Positions 1 to 8,210 of a DNA stretch of 64,000 nucleotides are shown piece by piece. The notes under the pieces are model-generated. The model made no database searches. It was given only the letters and a program-made list of their open reading frames with translations, and was not told where the DNA came from. The stretch is from Candidatus Tepidifontimicrobium thermophilum (GTDB lineage: Bacteria; Sysuimicrobiota; Sysuimicrobiia; Sysuimicrobiales; Sysuimicrobiaceae). Made by a program: the position numbers and the translations under genes. Each line of letters begins with the position of its first letter. The first letter of the stretch is position 1. The DNA lies in NCBI GenBank assembly GCA_031296405.1, contig JAVKKH010000010.1, positions 21,407 to 85,406 on the forward strand, given 5' to 3'.

Positions 1-4
1 TTCC

Positions 5-1771
5 GTGGCGGGCTACGTCCTGCTTATCCTGATCGCCGCGGCCCTGTTCGGACCGCGCGTGGCCTCGGGCTGGATGGTCATCGGGTCCATCCTCATGTAC
101 ATCGCCATCGCCTACGTAGCCCGTGGGACCACCGCGCACGCCATGTACGTGGCGGAGCGCCGCATCCCGCCCGTGGTGAACGGCGCGGCCACCGCGGCGG
201 ACTGGATGAGCGCGGCCAGCTTCCTCAGCATGGCCGGGGCCATCGCCCTGCTGGGCTACGACGGGCTCCCATACATCATCGGCTGGACGCTCGGCTACAC
301 CATCCACGCCTTCTTCATCGCTCCGTATGTGCGTAAGTCCCACACGTGGACGGTCCCGGACCTGGTGGAGACCCGGGCCGGGGGCTACGGCCCCGCGCGG
401 GTCATCGCGGTGATCATGCTGTTCATCACCTCCCTCACCTACCTGACCGCGCAGCTGGTGGGCGCGGGCGTGGTCTTCAGCCGGTTCCTGGGGATCCCGG
501 CGCAGATCGGGGTGTTCGGCGCCCTGTTCGGAATGGGGATCTACGCGGCCAGCGGCGGGTGGAAGAGCATCACCTGGACCCAGTTCGCCCAGTACATCGT
601 CCTCATCGTGGCCTACCTGGGGGCCGCGCTCCTCGTGGCCAGCATCGTCGGGATCTGGAAGCCGCTCCCGTGGTTCGGGTACGGAGAGCTGATCCAGGCG
701 CTGCAGGCCCGGGAGGTGCAGGCGGGACTGCCCGCGTGGACCACACCCTTTGCCAAGCCCCTGGGCGGTGCCGCGGGCCAGCTGAACTGGATCCTGTCCG
801 CCGTGCTGCTCATGCTGGGCACCATCGGGCTGCCCCACATCCTGATGCGGTCGTACACGGTGCCGAGCGCGTCCGCCGCGCGCCTCAGCGTGGGGTGGGC
901 CCTGTTCTTCATCGGCCTGCTGTACTGCACCGCGCCCATGTACGCGGCTATGGCCCGCTACGCCTTCAGCGGGCTGTGGGGCAAGCCCATCGCGGAGGTC
1001 CAGAGCGTGCCCTGGGTGGCCAAGTTCCTGCCCACGGGGCTCATCAAGATCAACGACGCCAACGGGGACGGCATCCTGCAGGCCGCGGAGCTCAGCTTCC
1101 ACGGGGACATCGTGGTGATCGGCATGCCGGACATGTGGAACCTGGCGTGGTGGATCGCCCCCTTCGTGGCCGTAGGCGGGCTGGCCGCCGCCCTGAGCAC
1201 CGCGGACGGACTGCTGATGGTGATGGTCACCGGTATTACCCGGGACATCTACCACCGGTTCATCAACCCCAACGTGCCCGAGCACGTGGAGGTCCGCATG
1301 ACCCGGGTGCTGGTCATGGTCCTGTCCGTGGCCGCCAGCTTCCTCGCGTTCCTCGCTATCCAGGACCCGCGGTTCGCTCTCTACGTGGCCCTGCTGGTAG
1401 GCTGGGCGTTCGTGTTCGCTGCAGCCAGCTTCACCCCCGCGGTGGTGCTGGGGACCTTCTGGAAGCGGCTGAACCGGTACGGGATCGTCTGGGGCATGGT
1501 GGCGGGGATGGCTACCGCTCTGCCGTACGTCCTGGCGGTGGGCGTGTTCCAAGCACCGCCCCTCTCCCTGTTCGGCCAGCCCATCGGCACCATCGGGTGG
1601 GGCTGCGTGGCCTTCGTGGTGAACCTGGTGGTTTCCGTGGTCGTGTCCCTGCTGACCCAGCCCGAGGGCGAGGCGGTGATGCGGTTCGTGGACCGGATGC
1701 GCCTGCCCGAGCTGGCGCGGGTTCCCGCGGTGGCGGGGGCTTCCCAGGAGGCGGACGGCCACGAGCGTTGA
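5..1771 (+). CDS. Sodium:solute symporter, VC_2705/acetate-type
   Basis: Inner-membrane Na+-coupled symporter of the SSS family, expected to import acetate or another short carboxylate. The protein (588 residues from the GTG at 5) is hydrophobic throughout with about a dozen membrane segments. Family marks are the ATAADWMSAASF stretch (residues 62-73), the GGWKSITWTQ segment near 185 and the GGLAAALSTADGLL helix near 400. An extramembrane loop at residues 351-362 is a textbook EF-hand (DANGDGILQAAE). It ends 19 bases before an acetyl-CoA synthetase, which supports acetate as the substrate. Only four bases precede the GTG, so the true start could lie outside the window; a small DUF4212 partner subunit, usual in this family, would also be outside. 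The family is seen; the substrate is inferred. Confidence 0.88.
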   Translation: MAGYVLLILIAAALFGPRVASGWMVIGSILMYIAIAYVARGTTAHAMYVAERRIPPVVNGAATAADWMSAASFLSMAGAIALLGYDGLPYIIGWTLGYTIHAFFIAPYVRKSHTWTVPDLVETRAGGYGPARVIAVIMLFITSLTYLTAQLVGAGVVFSRFLGIPAQIGVFGALFGMGIYAASGGWKSITWTQFAQYIVLIVAYLGAALLVASIVGIWKPLPWFGYGELIQALQAREVQAGLPAWTTPFAKPLGGAAGQLNWILSAVLLMLGTIGLPHILMRSYTVPSASAARLSVGWALFFIGLLYCTAPMYAAMARYAFSGLWGKPIAEVQSVPWVAKFLPTGLIKINDANGDGILQAAELSFHGDIVVIGMPDMWNLAWWIAPFVAVGGLAAALSTADGLLMVMVTGITRDIYHRFINPNVPEHVEVRMTRVLVMVLSVAASFLAFLAIQDPRFALYVALLVGWAFVFAAASFTPAVVLGTFWKRLNRYGIVWGMVAGMATALPYVLAVGVFQAPPLSLFGQPIGTIGWGCVAFVVNLVVSVVVSLLTQPEGEAVMRFVDRMRLPELARVPAVAGASQEADGHER

Positions 1772-1790
1772 GCCCTGCGCGGAGGGTCTG

Positions 1791-3707
1791 TTGACGCTGG
1801 AGCTCGTCCCTCCCCAGGTCCGGTCCATGGTGGAGGCCGCCCGGGCCGACCCCGAGGGGTTCTGGGCCCGGGCGGCCAGGGCCCTTCCCTGGTTGCGTCC
1901 GTGGGACCGCGTGTTTCGGCGCGACGGAGCTTCGTTCCGGTGGTTCGAGGGCAGCCTGACGAACCTGTGCGCCAACGCCCTGGACCGCCACGTGGAAGCC
2001 GGCCGGGCTGGGCGGGCCGCCCTCGTGTACGCGAGCGAACGCGGGGACCGCCGGGTCCTCACCTACGGACAGCTCCTGCACCTGGTGCGGCGTCTGAGCG
2101 CCTCCCTCCGGGGCCTGGGCGTCCGCAGGGGCGACCGCGTCACGGTGTACATGCCCACCTGCCCTGAGGCCATCGCCCTCATGCTGGCCTGCGTGCGGGT
2201 GGGTGCCGTCCACTCCGTGGTGTTCGCTGGGTTCGGGGCCGGGGCCCTGGCGGACCGCGTGCGCGCCAGCGGGTCCAGGTGGGTGTTCACCGCGGACGTG
2301 ACCTACCGCAAGGGCGTGCAGGTGCCGCTCAAGGGGATCGTGGACGAGGCCCTGCGCCAGGTCACCGGCGGGGTGGAGGGCGTGGTGGTCCTGCAGCGTA
2401 GCCCGGAGGGCTCGCCCCTGGAGCCAGGCCGCGACCTCAGCTGGGACCGCTTCCTGGCGAAAGCCGAAGGCCAGTCCTCAGACTTCGAGCCCATGGAGGC
2501 CAACGAGCCGGCCTACATCCTGGCCACCTCCGGCACCACCGCGAAGCCCAAACTGGCGGTGCACACCCACGGCGGGTACCAGGTGGGCATCCACAGCGCG
2601 GGCCGCTGGTGCTTCGGGCTCAAGCCGGACGACGTGTGGTGGTCCACCTCCGACATCGGGTGGGTGGTGGGGCACAGCTACATCGTGTACGCGCCCCTGT
2701 TGGCCGGCTGCACCACGGTGGCGTACGAGGGCGCCCTGGACTTCCCGGGGCCCGAGACCCCCTGGCGGATCGTGGAGGAGCTGCGGGTGACGGGGATCTT
2801 CACCTCCCCCACCGCGGTGCGGCTGCTGATGAAGTACGGGGAGGAGCCGGCCCTGCGGTACGACCGGTCGTCCCTGGAACGGGTGGTCTGCGCGGGAGAG
2901 GTCCTGAACCCGCCCGCGTGGGAGTGGCTGCAGAAGCGGGTGCTGCAGGACCGGGTGCCGGTCATCGACCACTGGTGGCAGACGGAGACGGGAGGGCCGG
3001 TGATCGGGAACCCCTACGGGGTGGCGCAACTGCCCATCAAGCCGGGCTCCGCGGGGATGCCGCTGCCCGGCATGGAGGTGGCGGTGATGACCCCGGAAGG
3101 GGAGGAGTGCGGTCCGGGGGAGCGCGGAATCCTGGTGATCCGCCGGCCCTTCCCCAGCCTCACCCCAGCCCTGTGGGGCGAGCCGGAACGGTACGCGCAG
3201 GACTACTGGCAACGGATTCCCGGACGGGACGTGTACTTCACGGGGGACGCGGCGCAGGTGGACCCCGACGGCTACGTGTGGTTCGCGGGCCGCGCGGACG
3301 AGGTGATCAAAATCGCCGCCCACCGCATCGGAACCATCGAGGTGGAGACCGCCTTCCTCAAGCACCCCGCGGTGGCGGAGGCGGGGGTGGTGGGCCGGCC
3401 CGACGAGGTGCGCGGGGAGGTGATCTCCGCCTTCCTGGTGCTGAAGCAGGGGTACGAGCCGTCCGTGGCCCTGCGCCAGGAGCTGCTGGACACCGTCCGC
3501 CGCGAGCTGGGTCCGGTAGCCGTGGTGGGCGAGGTGAACTTCGTCTCGATGCTGCCCAAGACCCGCAGCGGCAAGATCATGCGGAGGGTGTTGCGGTCCG
3601 TGATCCTGGGCCGGGACCCGGGGGACATCACCACCATCGAGGACGAGGGGTCCGTAGAGGAGGCCCGGGCCGCCTGGCGGCAGCTTCAGGCGGAACTCAG
3701 CAGGTGA
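1791..3707 (+). CDS. acsA: Acetyl-CoA synthetase (AMP-forming), first copy
   Basis: Cytoplasmic ANL-superfamily ligase that converts acetate, ATP and CoA to acetyl-CoA. The 638 residues match the usual Acs length (~650). Seen: the adenylation loop TSGTTAKPK (near 247), the pocket motif DHWWQTETGG (near 395; the second Trp restricts the pocket to acetate or propionate), TGDAA before the hinge, and the C-terminal PKTRSGKIMRR whose Lys is the catalytic and acetylation-regulated residue. The start is TTG at 1791 with GGAGGG four bases upstream. It follows the symporter closely, so the two probably share a transcript that ends at the hairpin starting at 3707. A propionyl-CoA synthetase role cannot be excluded. 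Confidence 0.9.
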   Translation: MTLELVPPQVRSMVEAARADPEGFWARAARALPWLRPWDRVFRRDGASFRWFEGSLTNLCANALDRHVEAGRAGRAALVYASERGDRRVLTYGQLLHLVRRLSASLRGLGVRRGDRVTVYMPTCPEAIALMLACVRVGAVHSVVFAGFGAGALADRVRASGSRWVFTADVTYRKGVQVPLKGIVDEALRQVTGGVEGVVVLQRSPEGSPLEPGRDLSWDRFLAKAEGQSSDFEPMEANEPAYILATSGTTAKPKLAVHTHGGYQVGIHSAGRWCFGLKPDDVWWSTSDIGWVVGHSYIVYAPLLAGCTTVAYEGALDFPGPETPWRIVEELRVTGIFTSPTAVRLLMKYGEEPALRYDRSSLERVVCAGEVLNPPAWEWLQKRVLQDRVPVIDHWWQTETGGPVIGNPYGVAQLPIKPGSAGMPLPGMEVAVMTPEGEECGPGERGILVIRRPFPSLTPALWGEPERYAQDYWQRIPGRDVYFTGDAAQVDPDGYVWFAGRADEVIKIAAHRIGTIEVETAFLKHPAVAEAGVVGRPDEVRGEVISAFLVLKQGYEPSVALRQELLDTVRRELGPVAVVGEVNFVSMLPKTRSGKIMRRVLRSVILGRDPGDITTIEDEGSVEEARAAWRQLQAELSR

Positions 3708-3746
3708 AGGCCGTGGGTCGGGCGAACAACGACCCCTAGGCCTTTT
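3707..3746 (+). terminator. Intrinsic terminator after first acsA
   Basis: AAGGCC (3707-3712) pairs with GGCCTT (3739-3744), and GGGTCG (3715-3720) pairs with CGACCC (3730-3735) inside it, giving a 12-bp interrupted stem with a 9-base loop. The stem runs into TTTTG. The first arm begins on the last base of the TGA stop codon. The short T run makes efficiency uncertain. Confidence 0.65.
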
Positions 3747-3779
3747 GCACCAGGCAACCAGGGGAGAAAGGGGGGCTGT

Positions 3780-5750
3780 ATGGAGACGGTACAGACCCAG
3801 GCGACGATTGCGGCCCTGCTGCAGGAGACCCGCCGCTTCCCGCCTCCTCCGGAGTTCACCGCGCGGGCCAACGTCCAGGACCCCGGGGTCTACGAGGAGG
3901 CGGAGCGGGACTTCGAGGGCTTCTGGGCCCGGCACGCGGAGTCCGAGCTGGAGTGGTTCCGGAAGTGGGACCGGGTACTGGAGTGGGACGTGCCGTGGGC
4001 CAAGTGGTTCGTGGGCGGCCAGACGAACGTCTGCTACAACTGCGTGGACCGCCACGTGAAGGGCCGGCGGAGGACCAAGGCGGCCCTGGTGTGGGAGGGC
4101 GAGCCCGGGGACAGCCGGGTGCTGACCTACCTGGACCTGCACCGGGAGGTGCAGCGGTTCGCCAACGCACTCAAGCAGCTCGGCGTGCAGAAGGGCGACC
4201 GGGTGACGATCTACATGGGAATGGTCCCGGAGCTGCCCATCGCCATGCTGGCCTGCGCGCGGATTGGGGCCCCCCACAGCGTGGTGTTCGGAGGGTTCAG
4301 CGCGGACGCTCTGGCCGGCCGCATTCAGGACGCCCAGGCCAAAGTCCTGGTCACCCAGGACGGCGCGTGGCGGCGCGGACAGGTGGTGCCCCTCAAGCAC
4401 TTTGCGGACCAGGCCCTGGAGAGCTGCCCCTCGGTGGAGAAGGTGGTGGTCCTCCGGAGGGCCGGGAACGAGGTGGCCATGAAACCGGGCCGCGACGAAT
4501 GGTGGCACGAGCTGGAGGCAGGCGCTCCCGCCACCTGCCCGGCGGAGCCCCTGGACAGCGAGCACCCCCTGTACATCCTGTACACCTCGGGCACCACGGG
4601 GAAGCCCAAGGGAGTCCTGCACACCACCGCAGGCTACCTGCTGGGCGTCCACATGACCACCAAGTGGGTGTTCGACCTCAAGGACGAAGACGTGTACTGG
4701 TGCACCGCGGACATCGGCTGGGTCACGGGCCACAGCTACATCGTGTACGGGCCGCTCTCGAACGGTGCCACCTCCGTGATGTACGAGGGCGCTCCCGACT
4801 GGCCGGACAAGGACCGGTACTGGCGGATCGTGGAGAAGTACCGGGTGAACGTGCTGTACACGTCCCCCACCTTCATCCGTACCGCCATGAAGTGGGGGCC
4901 TGAGTACCCCCGGCGCTGCGACCTCAGCAGCCTGCGCCTGCTGGGCACCGTGGGCGAGCCCATCAACCCAGAAGCGTGGATGTGGTACCACGAGAACATC
5001 GGAGGGGGCCGGTGCCCCATCGTGGACACCTGGTGGCAGACGGAGACGGGGATGATCCTCATCACCCCGCTTCCAGGTATCACCACCACCAAGCCTGGGT
5101 CCGCCACCCTCCCCTTCCCGGGCATCGCGGCGGACATCGTGGACGAGCAGGGCAACTCCCTGCCGCCCAACACGGGCGGCTACCTGGTCCTCACCCGCCC
5201 GTGGCCGGCCATGCTGAGGACCTTCTGGGGCGACCCCGAGCGGTACGTCCAGGTCTACTGGAGCCGCTTCCCCGGCAAGTACTTCACCGGGGACGGCGCC
5301 CGGCGGGACGAGGACGGCTACTTCTGGATCCAGGGCCGGGTGGACGACGTGGTGAACGTGGCGGGCCACCGCCTCAGCAACATCGAGATCGAGAGCACGC
5401 TCGTGGCGCACCCCGCGGTGGCGGAGGCGGCCACCATCGGCCGCAGCCACCCCGAGAAGGGCCAGGCCGTCTCTGCCTTCGTGGTCCTGCGGGCCGGCTA
5501 CGCGCCCAGCGAGCAGCTCAAGCACGAGCTCCGGGAGTGGGTGGCGCAGAAGATCAGCCCCATCGCCCGGCCCGACGACGTCTTCTTCTGCGCAGACCTG
5601 CCGAAGACGCGGTCCGCGAAGATCATGCGCCGGCTGCTTCGGGACATCGCGGAGGGCCGGGCCCTGGGCGACACCACCACCCTGACGGACCCCGCGGTGG
5701 TGGAGCAGATCAAGCAGCGGTACGTGGAGGAGGGGAAGGAGGAAGCCTAG
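3780..5750 (+). CDS. acsA: Acetyl-CoA synthetase (AMP-forming), second copy
   Basis: A second cytoplasmic Acs-type ligase (656 residues). Seen: [11 protein letters not shown] adenylation loop (near 264), [10 protein letters not shown] pocket motif (near 419) with the Trp typical of acetate-size pockets, TGDGA hinge region and C-terminal [11 protein letters not shown]. Here Ala replaces the Gly of the usual SGK motif next to the catalytic Lys; whether this affects lysine acetylation control is unknown. The start is ATG at 3780 behind a G-rich site (aaaggggggctgt). A hairpin terminator separates it from the upstream copy, so it may be separately expressed. It converges on the PHP gene with only 8 bases between the stops. 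The two copies may serve different acyl acids or different growth states. Confidence 0.9.
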   Translation: METVQTQATIAALLQETRRFPPPPEFTARANVQDPGVYEEAERDFEGFWARHAESELEWFRKWDRVLEWDVPWAKWFVGGQTNVCYNCVDRHVKGRRRTKAALVWEGEPGDSRVLTYLDLHREVQRFANALKQLGVQKGDRVTIYMGMVPELPIAMLACARIGAPHSVVFGGFSADALAGRIQDAQAKVLVTQDGAWRRGQVVPLKHFADQALESCPSVEKVVVLRRAGNEVAMKPGRDEWWHELEAGAPATCPAEPLDSEHPLYILYTSGTTGKPKGVLHTTAGYLLGVHMTTKWVFDLKDEDVYWCTADIGWVTGHSYIVYGPLSNGATSVMYEGAPDWPDKDRYWRIVEKYRVNVLYTSPTFIRTAMKWGPEYPRRCDLSSLRLLGTVGEPINPEAWMWYHENIGGGRCPIVDTWWQTETGMILITPLPGITTTKPGSATLPFPGIAADIVDEQGNSLPPNTGGYLVLTRPWPAMLRTFWGDPERYVQVYWSRFPGKYFTGDGARRDEDGYFWIQGRVDDVVNVAGHRLSNIEIESTLVAHPAVAEAATIGRSHPEKGQAVSAFVVLRAGYAPSEQLKHELREWVAQKISPIARPDDVFFCADLPKTRSAKIMRRLLRDIAEGRALGDTTTLTDPAVVEQIKQRYVEEGKEEA

Positions 5751-5758
5751 GGCCGAGG

Positions 5759-6631
5759 CTACGCTTCCACCACCCAGAAGGCCGCGGACCACGCGCGGCC
5801 GGCGCTGCGGCCGAGGCACTCTGCCCGGACGAAGCCGTCCTGCGGAGCCGGTTCGTACTGGGCAAAGCCCCGGGCCACCTCCACCCTGAGCCGGCCGTGG
5901 CGGTCGTAGAAGCGCACGCGGGAGGCGTCGCTTTCCACCACCACGCAGCCGTCCCTAACGCCGAAGCGGGCCTGAGGGCCGGTGGTGGCGTACACCGCGC
6001 CGGCGCGGAAGGCCTCGCGCAGCGCCCGCTGGCTGACCTCCTCCGCCCGGACCACCACCCACGCCTTCCCGAACTGCCCGTCGTGGTGGAGGTCGTCGGA
6101 GGCCACGGGCGACACGGGGTGCGCGGGCCCGTGGCGCTGCACCACCTCCACCCACCGCCGCGTGTCCAGATCCGGGTCCGAGTGGGGGTTCCACACCTCC
6201 ACGAACCGTATCCCCCGCAGACGGCGCGCTCTGGAGCTAGTCCACCGCCCGGTCCACAGGTTCCCGGTCCACGAGGGGTGGTTCAACCCTGCCAGTCCGC
6301 CGTGGGCCGTGACCTCCTCCACCACCCGCTGCGCAACGCGGGCCCGGGGCAGCTCCCGCACCAACAGGCACCCCAGGTGCGGTCCCAGGGGCCGCACCGG
6401 ACCGGGGAGGGTGAGTTCCACCCCCTGAACCACGCAGAACTCCCCGTCCGAAAGGCCGGAGGTGTCCGTCACCACGTCGTGGTCGGTGACCGCGAGGAAG
6501 CTGAACCCCGCGGCGCGGTAGCGCTCCGCCACGGCCTCCGGCGGGTGGCGGCCGTCGGACCGGGTGGTGTGGACGTGCAGCTGCGCCTTCCGGTCCTGTC
6601 CGGGGACCGCGTACGGGTCCAGCACGCGCAT
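5759..6631 (-). CDS. PHP-domain metal-dependent phosphoesterase
   Basis: Probable cytoplasmic phosphoesterase with a PHP (polymerase and histidinol phosphatase) TIM-barrel, 290 residues. Seen: the metal-binding HVHTTRSDG near the N-terminus, AVTDHDV about 30 residues later, LNHPSW in the middle and VASDDLHH toward the end, the usual order of PHP metal ligands. The last ~90 residues look like a small beta domain, as in the CehA/McbA-like PHP group. Start: the ATG at 6631 has AGAAGGA three bases upstream; an ATG at 6643 is in frame but lacks a site. It is divergent from the MoaD-MoaE gene. The physiological substrate is not evident; related proteins act on phosphoesters or nucleotides. Confidence 0.75.
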   Translation of the reverse strand: MRVLDPYAVPGQDRKAQLHVHTTRSDGRHPPEAVAERYRAAGFSFLAVTDHDVVTDTSGLSDGEFCVVQGVELTLPGPVRPLGPHLGCLLVRELPRARVAQRVVEEVTAHGGLAGLNHPSWTGNLWTGRWTSSRARRLRGIRFVEVWNPHSDPDLDTRRWVEVVQRHGPAHPVSPVASDDLHHDGQFGKAWVVVRAEEVSQRALREAFRAGAVYATTGPQARFGVRDGCVVVESDASRVRFYDRHGRLRVEVARGFAQYEPAPQDGFVRAECLGRSAGRAWSAAFWVVEA

Positions 6632-6694
6632 GGTCCTTCTCATTGTGCGGGAACGCGGCCAGGGTGGGGTAGAATGGCGGCGGAGGAGCGTCGC

Positions 6695-7384
6695 GTGCGG
6701 GTCCGGCTGAGGCTGTTCGCGGTTTACCGGGAGGCCGTGGGCTCTCCCACCGTGGAGCTGGAGCTGGACGGCTCGCCCACCTGCCGCGACGCGTGGGATC
6801 ACCTGCTCGCTGCGCACCCGTCCCTGGCCAGGCTGCCTTCCCCGAGGTTCGCCGTGGGCGACCGGTACGTGCAGCCCGACCACCCCCTCCGTGACGGAGA
6901 CGAGCTCACCCCCATCCCTCCTGTCAGCGGCGGCGCGACCCACGTGGCGGTGGTGCAGGAGCCCATCCGGACCGACCAGCTGCTGGCGCGGGTCCAGCAC
7001 CCCCACGCGGGCGCGGTGGTCCTGTTCCTGGGCACCGTGCGCGACAACCCGGAGGGTCCCCGGGTCCTGCACCTGGACTACGAGGCGTACGAGCGCCTCG
7101 CGGTGGCGGAGATGCAACGTATCGCCCGGGAGGTCACCGACCGCTGGCCCGTGGTGGCCGTGGCCATGGAGCACCGGGTGGGCCGGCTGGAGGTGGGAGA
7201 GGTCAGCGTGGCGGTAGCCGTCTCCGCGCCACACCGCAGGGAGGCGTTCGAGGCCGGGCGGTACGCCATCGACACCCTCAAGGTCCGGGTCCCCATCTGG
7301 AAGAAGGAGGTGTGGGAGGGCGGAGCGCGCTGGGTGGGGTCCGAGGCCGTGGAAGGAGAAACTCCCACAGACCGCGTACTGTAG
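6695..7384 (+). CDS. moaX: MoaD-MoaE fusion, molybdopterin synthase
   Basis: Both subunits of molybdopterin synthase in one chain. The enzyme adds two sulfurs to precursor Z (cPMP) to make molybdopterin. The N-terminal ~80 residues are a ubiquitin-like MoaD domain (RLRLFAVYREAVG ... IPPVSGG) and end in the Gly-Gly that must be thiocarboxylated. MoaE follows directly (AGAVVLFLGTVRDN; HRREAF; VPIWKKEVW with the catalytic lysines). Start: GTG at 6695 has GGAGGAG six bases upstream and puts Gly-Gly at residues 79-80, as in free MoaD; an in-frame ATG at 6674 would add seven residues. The glycines are internal, so proteolysis after Gly-Gly, as described for mycobacterial MoaX, is probably needed. 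Likely users in the window: the ThiF-rhodanese at 33952 and the molybdoenzyme at 44908. Confidence 0.88.
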   Translation: MRVRLRLFAVYREAVGSPTVELELDGSPTCRDAWDHLLAAHPSLARLPSPRFAVGDRYVQPDHPLRDGDELTPIPPVSGGATHVAVVQEPIRTDQLLARVQHPHAGAVVLFLGTVRDNPEGPRVLHLDYEAYERLAVAEMQRIAREVTDRWPVVAVAMEHRVGRLEVGEVSVAVAVSAPHRREAFEAGRYAIDTLKVRVPIWKKEVWEGGARWVGSEAVEGETPTDRVL

Positions 7385-7391
7385 GCCCACG

Positions 7392-8210
7392 ATGGGGGCT
7401 GGGGTCCCACTGGTGGACGTCGTCCTGAGCGTGCGCGGGCTCACCCTGCGGTTCGCCGGGGTGCTGGCGGTCTGGGACGTGTCCTTCTCCCTGCACGCGG
7501 GTGAGCTGTTGGGGATCATCGGACCCAACGGCGCGGGCAAGACCAGCGTCCTGAACTGCATCAACGGGTTCTACCGCCCCCAGGCCGGGCGGATTTCTTT
7601 TTTAGGGCGGGACATCACCCACCTACCGCCGCACACCCGGGCGCACCTGGGAATTTCCCGCACCTTCCAGAACATCGCCCTGTACCCGCACATGACGGTC
7701 CTCCAGAACATCCTTTCGGGACGGCTGGCGCACATGCACAGCTCGCTGCTGAGCTGCGGGGTGTACTGGGGGTTCGCGCAGCGCGAGGTCCTGCAGCACC
7801 GCCAGCGGGTGGAGGAGATCATCGACTTCCTGGAGATCGAGCCGTACCGCGACCAACGGGTGGCAGAGCTGCCCTACGGGATCCAGAAGAAGGTAGAGCT
7901 CGGCCGCGCCCTCGCCATGGAGCCGCGCCTGCTCCTGCTGGACGAGCCCATGGCGGGCATGACGGTGGACGAGAAGGCGGACATGGCCCGGTACATCCTG
8001 GAGCTCCGCGAGGTGCACGGCCTGCCCATGATCCTCATCGAGCACGACATGGGTGTGGTCATGGACCTGTGCGACCGGATCCTCGCCATGGACTACGGCC
8101 GCAAGATCGCGGAGGGCCCGCCGGAGGAGATCCAGAACCACCCCGACGTGATCCGCGCGTACCTGGGTGAGGAGCACGGGGTGGCGGAGGGGGTGGCAGG
8201 CGGCGCATGA
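7392..8210 (+). CDS. livG: LIV-type ABC transporter ATPase LivG
   Basis: Cytoplasmic ATPase of a branched-chain amino acid or carboxylate importer (272 residues). Seen: Walker A GPNGAGKTS (near 43), the LivG-type insert with ISRTFQNIALYPHMTVLQN, Walker B LLLLDEPMAGM, and EHDMGVVMDLCDR as the H-loop. The usual LSGGQ signature is replaced here by LPYGIQKKVELGRAL, common in the acyl-ligase-associated LivG group. Seven bases follow the MoaE stop. It overlaps fadD by ATGA (8207-8210), so the two are translationally coupled. Its partner ATPase LivF lies on the other strand at 12150. Confidence 0.9.
   Translation: MGAGVPLVDVVLSVRGLTLRFAGVLAVWDVSFSLHAGELLGIIGPNGAGKTSVLNCINGFYRPQAGRISFLGRDITHLPPHTRAHLGISRTFQNIALYPHMTVLQNILSGRLAHMHSSLLSCGVYWGFAQREVLQHRQRVEEIIDFLEIEPYRDQRVAELPYGIQKKVELGRALAMEPRLLLLDEPMAGMTVDEKADMARYILELREVHGLPMILIEHDMGVVMDLCDRILAMDYGRKIAEGPPEEIQNHPDVIRAYLGEEHGVAEGVAGGA

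Noticed and set aside
2478..5819. A 1113-codon open frame on the minus strand
   Set aside because: It lies opposite two certain acetyl-CoA synthetase genes and reads as low-complexity His/Pro/Arg/Val-rich text, the usual antisense shadow in high-GC DNA. The same applies to 10045-12486 (-), 4976-6600 (+), 21306-22900 shadows and many others.
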